A stretch of DNA of 64,000 bases from Desulfovibrio sp. (GCF_034006445.1 NZ_JAVESS010000005.1:1-64000), one strand, 5' to 3'. Shown: positions 35,772 to 44,710, counted from the stretch's first letter. Made by a program: numbers and translations. The notes: generated by a model not told the origin, from the sequence alone.

Positions 35772-35930
35772 GTTAAGGAAGCACTGTTTAAGAGCTTCCT
35801 GTAAACGCGCAGGTATTTCCTTTGGCAAGGCGCGCTCTTTTTTTGCAGCAGGAGTGGACTTTTTCGTCCTCGACTGTTTCAAAAAAAGTGAAGCAACACC
35901 GCCAAACGAAATACATCAGCGTTTGCTTAA
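35772..35930 (+). repeat. Family A palindromic element, copy A6 (complete)
   Basis: Left end TTAAGGAAGCACTGTTTAAG, then GTAAACGCGCAGG, TTTGGCAAGGCGCG, a poly-T/poly-A pair around TTTTTCGTCCTCGACTG, CGCCAAACG, and right end ATCAGCGTTTGCTTAA. The last four bases, TTAA, include the stop codon of recA on the minus strand. Confidence 0.92.
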
Positions 35931-37009
35931 TCGTCAGCGGAGACGGGGTCCAGCCCCTCATCCTGATCTTCGGCTGTGGGTGTGAATTCCTTGGGGTGCA
36001 GGCCCAGAAATTCCACAACCTTGGCTTCTATCTGGTTGCGCAGGTCGATGTTTTCGTCCAGCAGGGCGCGCACTTTTTCACGGCCCTGGCCCAGCTTTTC
36101 GGAGCCAAAGGCAAACCATGACCCACTCTGGTCGATGATTTTGGCCTCAATGCCAAGATCGAGCAGTTCGCCGGAACGCGAGATGCCCTGGCCGTAAAGA
36201 ATGTCGAAAATCGCGCTGCGGAAGGGCGGCGCAACCTTGTTTTTGACCACCTTGACCCTGGTGCGGGAGCCGAAGGATTCTTCCTTGTCCTTGAGGGTCT
36301 GTATGCGGCGGATGTCCAGGCGCACGGACGAGTAGAACTTCAGCGCGTTGCCGCCTGTGGTGGTCTCGGGGCTGCCGTAGCCCGTGACGCCGATCTTCAT
36401 GCGTATCTGGTTGATGAAGATGACCGAGGTGCGGGACTTGTGGATGGTGCCCGTGAGGCGGCGCATGGCGTGCGACATGAGCCGGGCATGCCCGCCCACC
36501 TGGGTTTCGCCCATATCGCCTTCAAGTTCGGCCTGCGGGATGAGGGCCGCCACGGAGTCGACCACCACAAGGTCTACAGCGCCGGAGCGCACCAGCATGT
36601 CGGCAATGTCCAGGGCCTGTTCGCCGTAGTCTGGCTGCGAGATGAGCAGTTCGTCAGTATTGACGCCAAGGCGCTTGGCGTAAGCCACGTCCAGCGCGTG
36701 TTCGGCGTCAACAAAGGCGCAGGTGCCGCCCATGCGCTGGCACTCGGCAATGATATGCAGGGTAAGGGTGGTTTTGCCCGAAGATTCGGGGCCGAAAATT
36801 TCCGATATGCGGCCACGCGGTATGCCGCCCACGCCCAGGGCCAGGTCAAGGCCGATGGAACCTGTAGGGATAACAGGTATATTCACGTGAGCGTCGTCAG
36901 AAAGCTTCATGACAGCGCCCTTGCCGTATTTGCGTTCAATGGTGGCAAGGGCGGTGCCCAGGGCTTCCGCGCGCGCGTCTTCAGGGCTCAGGGCCGGTTT
37001 TTTGGCCAT
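35927..37009 (-). CDS. recA: Recombinase RecA
   Basis: Binds single-stranded DNA, drives homologous pairing and strand exchange, and stimulates LexA self-cleavage. The 360-residue protein has Walker A GPESSGKT (73-80), Walker [11 protein letters not shown], loop L1 [17 protein letters not shown] and loop L2 [21 protein letters not shown]. The acidic C-terminus ends [18 protein letters not shown] 37009 has GGAG ten bases upstream and the promoter described separately. I did not recognise a LexA operator. The TAA stop codon is formed by the outer end of family A copy A6. Confidence 0.97.
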   Translation of the reverse strand: MAKKPALSPEDARAEALGTALATIERKYGKGAVMKLSDDAHVNIPVIPTGSIGLDLALGVGGIPRGRISEIFGPESSGKTTLTLHIIAECQRMGGTCAFVDAEHALDVAYAKRLGVNTDELLISQPDYGEQALDIADMLVRSGAVDLVVVDSVAALIPQAELEGDMGETQVGGHARLMSHAMRRLTGTIHKSRTSVIFINQIRMKIGVTGYGSPETTTGGNALKFYSSVRLDIRRIQTLKDKEESFGSRTRVKVVKNKVAPPFRSAIFDILYGQGISRSGELLDLGIEAKIIDQSGSWFAFGSEKLGQGREKVRALLDENIDLRNQIEAKVVEFLGLHPKEFTPTAEDQDEGLDPVSADD

Positions 37010-37048
37010 AGCTTTTATGCTCCGTGTAAAGATATCTTCAAGCGCATC

Positions 37049-37077
37049 ATTATAGCAAAGGCCCGGTCGCAAGGCAA
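37049..37077 (-). promoter_or_regulatory. recA promoter
   Basis: On the minus strand TTGCCT and TATAAT are 17 bases apart, and the -10 element is 40 bases before the recA ATG. Confidence 0.65.
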
Positions 37078-37131
37078 ATGCCCTTGCGCCAGCGGCTCGG
37101 TAAGTCGTCACGCTGCGGCGGGACATAGAGC

Positions 37132-37390
37132 CTTTAGAGCATTTTGCTTTTGAAACACTCCATGTTTCAACGCATCATTCTGGCGAAAAGCGCGGTTTTC
37201 GCCAGAATCCACGCCACTTCGTGGCGGCTGCCGCCTTCGCGTCAGCAGAGCAATTTCAAAGCGAAATTGCTCTAACACGTGAAATGCTCATGTACGGCAG
37301 GCAAAAGCCTGCCTGCTCGCATTTCGTGGCAAGGATTTTAGAAAAATCCTTGCAGGCCAGTTAACGTATTTCGTCCGTAAACTGGCCTGG
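37132..37390 (+). repeat. Composite hairpin block with family D copy D2
   Basis: In order: ATTCTGGCGAAAA/TTTTCGCCAGAAT (about 37180-37210), CGCCACTTCGTGGCG, AGAGCAATTTC/GAAATTGCTCT (37249-37273), then the family D copy from TAACACGTGAAATGCTC (37273) through GGCAGGCAAAAGCCTGCC and CAAGGATTTT/AAAAATCCTTG to CGTAAACTGGCC. Confidence 0.85.
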
Positions 37391-37545
37391 CGGGCGCGCC
37401 GTACGCGTGGAGAAATGTATCCGCAACCGTGGTGTACTTTGGTGGGTGCGTATTGTTAACTATAATTCTTGATAATGCGTCTGGCAAGAAATTTCCCCTG
37501 TCCGCCTCTTGCGCAGTGCGGCTTGTCTGGCATACAAGCGCGGTC

Positions 37546-38664
37546 ATGAGCAATCAGCCAGACATCATCGTGCTTTTTTCCGGCGGCCTGGACAGCATCC
37601 TGGCAGCCAAGGTACTGGAACAGCAGGGACTTACCGTCCGCTGCATCCATTTTATCACGCCCTTTTTCGGCTCTGCCAAGGCCGTGCCCTACTGGCGCAA
37701 GGTCTATGGACTGGACATCGTGAGTCAGGACGTGGGCGAAGAATTTGCGCAAATGCTGCGCCAGCGGCCGGAACACGGCTTCGGCAAGGTCATGAACCCC
37801 TGCGTGGACTGCAAGATACTGCTCTTGCGCAAGGCGCGCCTGTATATGGAATCCGTCGGGGCCAAGGGGCTCGCCACGGGCGAGGTGCTGGGGCAGCGGC
37901 CCATGTCGCAGCGACGCGACACGCTGCACCTTATCATGCGTGATGCGGGCGTCAGCGGTATTTTGCTGCGGCCCCTCTGCGCCACGCATTTGCCGGTGAC
38001 GCAGATGGAAGAAAGCGGCCTTGTGGATCGCACGCGCCTGCTGGGCATTTCTGGCCGGGGCCGCCGTGATCAGCTCGATCTGGCGGCGGAACTGGGCGTT
38101 ACGGACATTCCCACCCCAGGCGGCGGCTGCCGCCTGACGGAAAAAGAAAACGCGCGCCGGTACTGGACTGTCCTCACCTTGCTGCCTGAGGCTGGCGACA
38201 GGGATTTTACCCTGGCCAATCTTGGCCGCCAGTTCTGGCATCACGACGGCGACAATCATTACTGGCTCTGCATAGGCCGCAACAGCGCGGACAACGACAA
38301 GCTGGCCGCAGCCATGCAGCCTGACGACATGCTGCTGCGCCTGCGTGACCTGGCCGGGCCCATGGCTCTGGCCCGCAGCGGCGCGGACTGGCCCCGTCAC
38401 GTGCTTGAGAGCGCGGCGGCCCATGCGGCCTCCTATGCGCCCAAGGCCGTGGCAGCGGGCGGCCCTGTGGCTGTGCGTGCGCGGCAGGGGCAGGCCGAGG
38501 GCGACGCGGCCTTTGAGATGGACGTGACGCCGCAACGCCTTGGAGAAGCCTGGGGCGAAGCGCTCTGGGACGATGTGAAGGCTGTTATCAGGGCCGAAGC
38601 GAAGGATCGCCTTGCCGCGACACTGCATGGCAAACACAAGCCCGGCCCGGAAGATGCGGAATAA
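37546..38664 (+). CDS. PP-loop ATPase, tRNA sulfurtransferase-like
   Basis: A 372-residue cytoplasmic protein with an N-terminal PP-loop (VLFSGGLDSILAAKVLEQ), the ATP-pyrophosphatase signature of tRNA thiolation enzymes such as ThiI, MnmA and TtuA. The motif NPCVDCK near residue 90 and ATGEVLGQRPMSQ just after it resemble the thiouridylase group, so a role in adding sulfur to tRNA is likely. The C-terminal 150 residues (after PGGGCRLTEKENA) are less familiar and may bind RNA. It lacks the MnmA-type catalytic Cys arrangement as far as can be judged. ATG 37546 is used because the family motif follows at once; the ribosome binding site is weak. It is followed by dksA. Confidence 0.75.
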   Translation: MSNQPDIIVLFSGGLDSILAAKVLEQQGLTVRCIHFITPFFGSAKAVPYWRKVYGLDIVSQDVGEEFAQMLRQRPEHGFGKVMNPCVDCKILLLRKARLYMESVGAKGLATGEVLGQRPMSQRRDTLHLIMRDAGVSGILLRPLCATHLPVTQMEESGLVDRTRLLGISGRGRRDQLDLAAELGVTDIPTPGGGCRLTEKENARRYWTVLTLLPEAGDRDFTLANLGRQFWHHDGDNHYWLCIGRNSADNDKLAAAMQPDDMLLRLRDLAGPMALARSGADWPRHVLESAAAHAASYAPKAVAAGGPVAVRARQGQAEGDAAFEMDVTPQRLGEAWGEALWDDVKAVIRAEAKDRLAATLHGKHKPGPEDAE

Positions 38665-38710
38665 GCTGCCGCCATACTGCGAAAGGCGTCAATAAAGGTA
38701 TTGGGTCTGC

Positions 38711-38739
38711 TTTACAAAGATAGGGCTTGAAGATATATG
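38711..38739 (+). promoter_or_regulatory. Candidate dksA promoter
   Basis: TTTACA and TATATG are 17 bases apart, with the dksA start 58 bases downstream. Confidence 0.5.
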
Positions 38740-38797
38740 TATCCATTGCGTTAATAGTTTGTGTTTACGCCCCCAGCGGCGTCCGCCGGAGGATTAC

Positions 38798-39160
38798 ATG
38801 GATCATAAGGACTTGGAATATTTTCGCAAACTTCTTTCAGAGATGCTTGAAGAAGCCCAGCAAAAGGGCGACAGCACCATTGAAGAACTTACCGACAGCA
38901 ATGAAGTTTTTGCTGACCCTGCCGACAGGGCCACAGCAGAGTCTGATCGCGCCTTTACCCTGCGCATCCGTGACCGGGAGCGCCGCCTTATACGCAAAAT
39001 CCAGGCAGCGCTGACACGTATCGATGACGGAACGTATGGCATCTGCGAAGATTGCGGTGACGACATCAGTATTCCGCGGCTCAAGGCCCGTCCTGTGACG
39101 CGGCTGTGCATCAACTGCAAAGCCAAACAGGAAGAGGACGAACACCTGAGAGGCGACTGA
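38798..39160 (+). CDS. dksA: RNA polymerase-binding regulator DksA
   Basis: Binds in the secondary channel of RNA polymerase and, with ppGpp, adjusts transcription during starvation. The 120-residue protein has a coiled coil with the tip motif DPADRA (Asp40, Asp43, Ala45) that matches the DxxDxA of Escherichia coli DksA. It also has a four-cysteine zinc finger (Cys83, 86, 104, 107 in CEDC and CINC). ATG 38798 has GGAGG five bases upstream. The chain is shorter than the 151 residues of E. coli but typical for this lineage. It appears to have its own promoter 58 bases upstream. Confidence 0.93.
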   Translation: MDHKDLEYFRKLLSEMLEEAQQKGDSTIEELTDSNEVFADPADRATAESDRAFTLRIRDRERRLIRKIQAALTRIDDGTYGICEDCGDDISIPRLKARPVTRLCINCKAKQEEDEHLRGD

Positions 39161-39586
39161 GGCTCTGCCCGCAGCGGCCCGTGGTCGCCAGCGGCTCATG
39201 GTGCAGCCCGTTTTGTATCGGACGGTTCCCACCCGGCGTCACAGCCGGGGCCGTGGTTCTGCCGGGGTAGCCGGGGCCAGAGATCCTGCCGGGATTCCCG
39301 GATGACCTTTGGAACGACCGCCGGGGTTCTTCAAAAAAACCTGGCGGTGCGCGCGGCTGCACGTTTGGAAAAACCGGTTTTACATGTACGGTCACAGAAG
39401 CAGGGGCGATTTTTGCGCCTCCCTGATTCCGCCATGCCGTTTTCGCCCGGAGGGCCGCGTCTGTTATGAGGGCGCGGCCCGGGCTTATTATGGGGCACTG
39501 CGCTGTTCTTGACGCCCCGCTCTTGCACCGCGCCCCGGCGACGGGATGCGCGCAAATTGGTCTTCAGCACTGAAGGCATAAGCTTT
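39161..39586. other. Hairpin-rich gap between dksA and the NFACT gene
   Basis: About 425 bases with no gene. Stems are seen at about 39312-39342 (ACCGCC..GGCGGT) and 39450-39484 (GGGCCGCG..CGCGGCCC). A terminator closes the region at 39587-39608. The layout would suit a small RNA of unknown kind; none is recognised. Confidence 0.45.
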
Positions 39587-39608
39587 CCCGCCCTCAGGCG
39601 GGTTTTTT
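39587..39608 (+). terminator. Intrinsic terminator just before the NFACT gene
   Basis: CCCGCC, loop CTCA, GGCGGG, then TTTTTT. It ends seven bases before the ATG at 39616. Confidence 0.85.
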
Positions 39609-39615
39609 CATACCT

Positions 39616-41604
39616 ATGGACGCACACCTTTTCCGCCGCCTTTGTGAAGACCTGACGCCCCAGCTTGCCGGGGCGCGCATTGAAAAATTGCAGGAACCAG
39701 CCCCCGGGCTTCTGGTGCTCACCTGGTATGGCGGCGGCCGCAAGCGCCAGCTGTGCCTGCGGCACGCCCGCAAGGAACCCTTCTGCTTTTTGAGCGCCAG
39801 CCGCATCACGGCGGGCAAAGCGCCTTCGGCCCAGATCATGCGCCTGCGCAAATATGCGTCCGGCCGCCGCATCGCGTCCTGCGTGGTGAGGTTTTGCGAT
39901 CGCCAGCTCTGGCTGCTGCTGGCCGGGGGCGACAGCGGGCTCATGGCGGATCAGGGCGGCAAAGGTTCTGATGCTGACGCGCCCCGGCTCGCCTGGCTTT
40001 TGCTGGACTTGCGGGAAGGGCCGTCCCTGCATTTTCTGACAGAGGGCGAAGCGCCGGAAGAGGAAGCCCCCGACTGGCCCGGCCCGGACACTCTGGCCCA
40101 GGCCCTGCAAGACTGGCGCGCGTGGCCCGTGCTCACTCCGGCCCTGCGGCGCACCCTGACCTGCCTGGAAGAGCCGGAGCAATGGGCCCTGATGGAAGAT
40201 TTGCGGGCTGGCGGCGGCGACGTGTTCTGCTACGGCCCGGCATTGCCGGAAGCGGCAAAGATCTCGGTGGATGGCGCAGGCGGCCAGTTCACGGACGGGC
40301 AGTTTCCGGACGACCAGTTCACGGACGGGCAGTTTCCGGGCGGCCTGGCCCCTGCCGGGGATGCGGCGGCCCCCGCCAATTGCGCCAGTCCCACCAGTTC
40401 CGGCAGTTCCGACTCTTCCCTGGCTTTCACTTCCGCCACTACGGCGGCCCCGGCCGATTCCGGGCTTTTCCCCGGTCGCTCCCCCCGCTCCATCCGTTCC
40501 ATTCGGGCCGTCAGCGCATGGCCCTTGCCGCCGCAGCAGTGCGCGGCCCTGCTCACAGAGGATGAGCGGGCGTCCGGCCTTGTGCTGCGTGAAGAGTGCA
40601 GCGCGGATGTGCTGGGCCTCACGGAAAAAGCCGGGCAGGACATGGTGCTGGCCCGGCTTGCCGGTGAACAGGCAAAGGAGGCGGCCCTGCCCCTGGACAG
40701 ACGCGGGCGCAAGCTCACAAAGCTGTTGGACAAGTTGCGTGAAGAAGAGCGCCGCCTCACGGCCATGACCGAGGCGCAGGCCGATGCGCTGGCGCTTCAG
40801 GAAAACCTGTGGCAATGGCCTGCGGAATACCGGGCGCTCAGCGTTACGGTGGCTGCTGGCGCGCACGGCCCTGCCCGCGAGATACGCCTGGACCCACGGC
40901 GCAACGTGCGCGAGGAAATGGCGCGGCTCTTTCATACGGCCCGGCGCGGCTGGCGCGGTCTGGAGCATCTGGCGCAGCGCCGTGGAGCGCTGGAGCAGGA
41001 AATGACTGCCATAGCCCGCGCACGGCGCGACAGCCTGCTGGGCGCAGGCGGCGGCCAAGCAGGCTGTACCCAGACAGGCGGCGGCCAGACCCGCTCTGGC
41101 CAACCAATCTCTGGCCAAACAATCTCTGGCAAGCCGGGCAGCGGCCAGACACTCTCGGGTAAGACCGGCGGGGCCGGAACCCTCACTGGCGCTGCTGCGG
41201 GCATACCCACGGCTCTGCCGAAAAATGTCCAGCTTTTCATCAGTTCGGACGGCTTTGCCCTGCTGCGCGGGCGTGACGCCAAGGGCAACCTTGCGGCCCG
41301 CAAACTGGCGGCCCCCCACGATATCTGGCTGCATGCCGAAAACGGGCCGGGGTCGCACGTCATCATACGGCGCACCCACGGCGGGCAGGACGTGCCTGTC
41401 AGTACGCTGGACGAAGCCGGTTCCCTGGCGGCCAGCAAAAGCTGGCAAAAGGACGCGGCCCGCGCCCGCATCCAGTATGCCGAGGTGCGCCACGTCAAGC
41501 CCATGCGCAATGCCCCTGCGGGCACGGTGCGCATAGACAAGGTGCTGGCCTCGCGCGAGGTGCCCGTGGACGCCACCCTGGAGGAAAAACTGCTGCCGGA
41601 GTAA
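39616..41604 (+). CDS. rqcH: NFACT family ribosome quality-control protein (RqcH-like)
   Basis: By family, binds stalled 50S subunits carrying peptidyl-tRNA and directs addition of C-terminal alanine tails. The N-terminal NFACT-N region (MDAHLFRRLCEDLTPQLAGA; a Asp-Arg pair at 95-96 may be the conserved DR) is followed by a long coiled-coil region (about 350-450) and the C-terminal NFACT-R domain with FALLRGRDAKGNL, HDIWLHAENGPGSHVI and a KPMRNAPAGTVRI segment. Two low-complexity insertions stand out: repeated QFTDGQFP units near residue 220-240 with a Ser/Pro/Ala stretch after them, and Gly/Gln/Thr/Ser repeats (SGQTISGK) at about 478-525. The ATG has no good ribosome binding site and lies directly after a terminator. 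The protein is longer than the 570 residues usual for RqcH. Confidence 0.83.
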   Translation: MDAHLFRRLCEDLTPQLAGARIEKLQEPAPGLLVLTWYGGGRKRQLCLRHARKEPFCFLSASRITAGKAPSAQIMRLRKYASGRRIASCVVRFCDRQLWLLLAGGDSGLMADQGGKGSDADAPRLAWLLLDLREGPSLHFLTEGEAPEEEAPDWPGPDTLAQALQDWRAWPVLTPALRRTLTCLEEPEQWALMEDLRAGGGDVFCYGPALPEAAKISVDGAGGQFTDGQFPDDQFTDGQFPGGLAPAGDAAAPANCASPTSSGSSDSSLAFTSATTAAPADSGLFPGRSPRSIRSIRAVSAWPLPPQQCAALLTEDERASGLVLREECSADVLGLTEKAGQDMVLARLAGEQAKEAALPLDRRGRKLTKLLDKLREEERRLTAMTEAQADALALQENLWQWPAEYRALSVTVAAGAHGPAREIRLDPRRNVREEMARLFHTARRGWRGLEHLAQRRGALEQEMTAIARARRDSLLGAGGGQAGCTQTGGGQTRSGQPISGQTISGKPGSGQTLSGKTGGAGTLTGAAAGIPTALPKNVQLFISSDGFALLRGRDAKGNLAARKLAAPHDIWLHAENGPGSHVIIRRTHGGQDVPVSTLDEAGSLAASKSWQKDAARARIQYAEVRHVKPMRNAPAGTVRIDKVLASREVPVDATLEEKLLPE

Positions 41605-42433
41605 ACTGGGCGGCAGCAGTGCGATCGCTGTTTCTTCTGGTCTGTTGGCATCCAGCAGACTGGCATCAGGCAGACTGGCATCAGGCAGGCTGGCAGCCGC
41701 GCGACCGTTGCGTCTTCCGGCCTGCTGCACCAGGCCTGTGGCATCCTGCCTACTGCCTGCAGGCAGTAGGCAGGCTTCGCCGTTCCACCCCGGCGGCCTG
41801 CGCTGTCGACTCTTGGTAAAGCGTTTGTCGTGAAACGCATGGCCCACTGCAATTCATGAAGATGCTGCCGACTTTGGCGGCGCAATACATAACCCGCAAT
41901 CCGGCGCGCGCTTGATGACGCTTGAATAAATATTTTTGTGGGAATTTTCGTGGGCAAGGCGTGCGGCTTGCGGGCGACATTCCCTTGCCGTCAACTTGGC
42001 GTTTCCCCGCTTCTTTCAAGGCTGCCTGTCAGATCAAATCGAAATCATCCCTGTTTGTCTCATAGCAAATTCGCTCTAACATGCGCACGATGCTGCTCAA
42101 TTGCGCGTGGCGGTCGCGTTATTTATTGGCACTTGATGAACTTACTTTTTTGTTTTAGCTAGTTAATAATGTAAATCGATAAAGAATACATTTTACTACG
42201 TGATTTTTTCGCTGAACGCCTGCCGGTATCACTTCTACTTCAATATAATCAACTATTTAAGGCGTTAGCTATGCTTCTGTGAGAATCCGCAGGGTTCATG
42301 TCATTCGCTGAACATAATATCAGCCTGGAGAATGGTTGCTTGGGCGTTTGTCATTATAGAGTTTTAAAAAAAAATGATAAAAAACGGGCTAGGGATAACG
42401 TTTTTGCACATCCTCAATCGGAGTGAACATCTG
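41605..42433. other. Intergenic region upstream of the ABC importer operon
   Basis: About 830 bases with no gene. The left part has short direct repeats (GGCATCAGGCAGACT, 41650-41690) and a 30-base palindrome. From 42050 it becomes AT-rich and should contain the operon promoter. I looked for a Fur-type operator and found no convincing one. Confidence 0.55.
41745..41774. repeat. Perfect 30-bp palindrome
   Basis: CCTGCCTACTGCCTG followed directly by its reverse complement, without a loop, 140 bases after the NFACT gene. Confidence 0.85.
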
Positions 42434-43423
42434 ATGAAAAAATGCAGTATCCTTCTTCTTGCGGCAACTATGTTGGTTGCTTCGGCGTTTTCCGCAATGG
42501 CGGCTGAAAAACTTATTGTCTATACCTCAATGAAGGAATCCATCATTGGTGCTCTCAAGGAAGGATTCACAAAAAAACACCCTGACATAGCCATGGACTA
42601 CCAGTCTGCGGGCGCTGGCAAACTTATGGCCAAGGTGGCCACAGAGCGTCAGTCTGGCAAGATTATGGCTGACGTTATCTGGACAAGCGAAGTACCGGAC
42701 TTTTTCAACATGCGTGCTGAAGGGATTTTAGAAAAATACGAATCCCCTGAACTGAAATACATCATCAATCCCTTTTCCGACTACGACGGCACCTTTACTG
42801 CCGTCAGGCTTGGAACCCTTGGTATCGCCTACAATACCCGCTATGTGAAACAGGCCCCGACACAGTGGAGCGACGTTACCAAGCCCGAATACAAAAAAGC
42901 CTTTGGCATTGCCAATCCCGCCCTCTCCGGCACAGCCTACATGAGCATTCAGCTGCTCGTGGACAAGTTCGGTTGGGAGTATATTGAAAAAATCAGCAAA
43001 AATGGCGGCCGTATAGGCAAAGGTTCCGGACAGGTTGTGGACGATACCGCTTCGGGCGACCTTCTTGCCTGCATAGGCGTCGATTACATCGTCAATGATA
43101 AAATCAAAAAAGGCGCAAGCCTTGCCCTGGCGTACCCCCCTGAAATGCTGGTAATTCCCAGCCCCGTAGCCATCTTTAAGGGGACTCCCAACCTTGATGC
43201 CGCCAAGAAGTTTGTGGACTACCTTCTCTCCGAGGAAGGGCAGAAGATTTTGGCGGAGCAGGGCACATTGCCCGTTCGCAAGGGCATCACCCCGCCCAAG
43301 GAATATAACCTTCCCACCAGTGAAGAAGCCTTTGCGCGTGGAATCAAGATTGACTACCAGAAAGTGCTGACTGAAAAAGAAGCCAGCATCAAAAAATTTA
43401 CTGATATAATGATGTCCAAATAG
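42434..43423 (+). CDS. ABC transporter substrate-binding protein, Fe(III)/phosphonate type
   Basis: A 329-residue periplasmic binding protein. A signal peptide is clear (MKKCSILLLAATMLVASAF, cleavage near AMA-AEK). The mature start LIVYTSMKESIIGALKEGF and the later LAYPPEMLVIPSPVAIF place it in the FbpA/PotD-like group that includes ferric iron and 2-aminoethylphosphonate binders. The ligand cannot be fixed from sequence, and the paired C-terminal tyrosines of FbpA were not seen. CGGAG lies 12 bases before ATG 42434. It is the first gene of a four-gene importer operon (binding protein, ATPase, permease, ATPase). Confidence 0.85.
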   Translation: MKKCSILLLAATMLVASAFSAMAAEKLIVYTSMKESIIGALKEGFTKKHPDIAMDYQSAGAGKLMAKVATERQSGKIMADVIWTSEVPDFFNMRAEGILEKYESPELKYIINPFSDYDGTFTAVRLGTLGIAYNTRYVKQAPTQWSDVTKPEYKKAFGIANPALSGTAYMSIQLLVDKFGWEYIEKISKNGGRIGKGSGQVVDDTASGDLLACIGVDYIVNDKIKKGASLALAYPPEMLVIPSPVAIFKGTPNLDAAKKFVDYLLSEEGQKILAEQGTLPVRKGITPPKEYNLPTSEEAFARGIKIDYQKVLTEKEASIKKFTDIMMSK

Positions 43424-43561
43424 CGCCAACACCGCCAAATGCAGGCGTTGTATGCCGCGTCGGCGTTGCAGATGCAGCGTCGGCGCGGCCCGCGTCTGTT
43501 TTTTCTTCAAAAGTGATCGCGTTCAGCTTTTTTCAAAGCGTGGACACAAGCAGGGATCAGT

Positions 43562-44617
43562 ATGGCAGAAATAGTTCTCAATAATATTGCCAAATCATAT
43601 GGCGAGCATGCGGTCTTGCAAAACCTTTCGCTTACCGTGAAGGATGGGGAGTGTTTCACGCTCATTGGCCCTTCCGGGTGCGGCAAAACGGTGCTTCTGC
43701 GCATTATCGCCGGGTTTGAGTCGCTTGATCAGGGCAGCATGTCCATCGGCTCCGACGTTGTCGCCGATGCCGGCACTGGCGATTCTTTGCCGCCGGAGCA
43801 GCGCGGTCTTGGGGTTGTTTTTCAGGACTATGCCGTGTGGCCGCACATGACGGTACGCCAGAATGTCGGGTATCCTCTCAAGATTGCGAAGTGTAATCCC
43901 GCAGAAGCTGCCAGGCTGGTGCAAAAAAGCATTGATGACGTCAATCTTTCCGGCATGGAAGACCGCCTGCCTTCACAACTGTCCGGCGGTCAGCAGCAGC
44001 GGGTGGCTTTGGCGCGCGCCCTTGTAGCAGAACCGACCCTGCTGCTTCTGGATGAGCCGCTCAACAACCTCGATGCCAATCTGCGCGAAGAAATGCGTTT
44101 TGAAATCAAGCGGCTGCAAAAAAATCTTGGCGTTACCATCCTTTATGTGACGCACGATCAGGAGATTGCCCTCGCCATTTCAGACCGGATGGCTGTTATG
44201 GATGAACTCGGCGCCATACGGCAGATTGGAACGCCCACACAGCTTTTTTCCGAACCAGCCGACGAATTCGTGTTCTCATTTCTTGGCATGAGCAACTTTT
44301 TGCACGTTCAGGCAGAAAACGGAATGGCGCGCTTTGGCGAGTACAGTTTTCCGATGGCTTTGGGGGGCGGTCATTCCGGCAATGGCCGTATTGGCTTTCG
44401 CCCGTCTGACGTGGTGTTGCGCCGCAGTGGCGAGGGCATCAGGGCCGTCGTGCATCGCGCCAGTTTTCTTGGAGCCATCACAGACTATCAGCTTGAGGTG
44501 GATGGCCAGCACGTGCGCACGGCAGTGGACACACATGAAGCCCTGGCCAATGATCTGTTGCTCAAAGAGGGCGAGGAGTGCGTTTTTACCCTGCGGAATT
44601 TCCACTGGTTCAACTAG
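43562..44617 (+). CDS. ABC importer ATPase, first copy
   Basis: A 351-residue ATPase subunit that powers the importer from the cytoplasmic side. Walker A is GPSGCGKTVLL, the Q-loop VVFQDYAVWPHM, the signature LSGGQQQRVALARAL, Walker B LLLLDEPLNNLD and the switch VTHDQE. A C-terminal regulatory beta domain of about 110 residues follows, as in FbpC/PotA-type ATPases. AGGGAT lies seven bases upstream of the ATG. It is about 140 bases after the binding protein gene, with a GC-rich hairpin in the gap that may lower expression relative to the binding protein. Confidence 0.88.
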   Translation: MAEIVLNNIAKSYGEHAVLQNLSLTVKDGECFTLIGPSGCGKTVLLRIIAGFESLDQGSMSIGSDVVADAGTGDSLPPEQRGLGVVFQDYAVWPHMTVRQNVGYPLKIAKCNPAEAARLVQKSIDDVNLSGMEDRLPSQLSGGQQQRVALARALVAEPTLLLLDEPLNNLDANLREEMRFEIKRLQKNLGVTILYVTHDQEIALAISDRMAVMDELGAIRQIGTPTQLFSEPADEFVFSFLGMSNFLHVQAENGMARFGEYSFPMALGGGHSGNGRIGFRPSDVVLRRSGEGIRAVVHRASFLGAITDYQLEVDGQHVRTAVDTHEALANDLLLKEGEECVFTLRNFHWFN

Positions 44618-44710
44618 CGCATCCGCCTTTGCTTTTTCCGTATCCCAATGTAAAGGCGTCAGCCCTGCCTGGTTACAATTCCCGGTAGTTACGGTGTAAA
44701 CTTTCCGGGC

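Larger units (their letters stand above)
37010..37545. other. Divergent intergenic region with composite repeat
   Basis: About 535 bases between recA and the PP-loop gene. It contains the recA promoter and a block of hairpins ending in family D copy D2 (37132-37390). The last 150 bases are AT-rich and should hold the promoter of the PP-loop gene. Confidence 0.6.

Noticed and set aside
39331..41847. 838-codon open frame antisense to the RqcH-like gene
   Set aside because: The plus strand has NFACT motifs at both ends. The antisense frame extends through a terminator and intergenic repeats and has no domain.
42050..42433. Fur operator before the ABC importer
   Set aside because: The stretch is AT-rich but no sequence close to the inverted GATAAT pattern was found, so iron as substrate cannot be argued from regulation.
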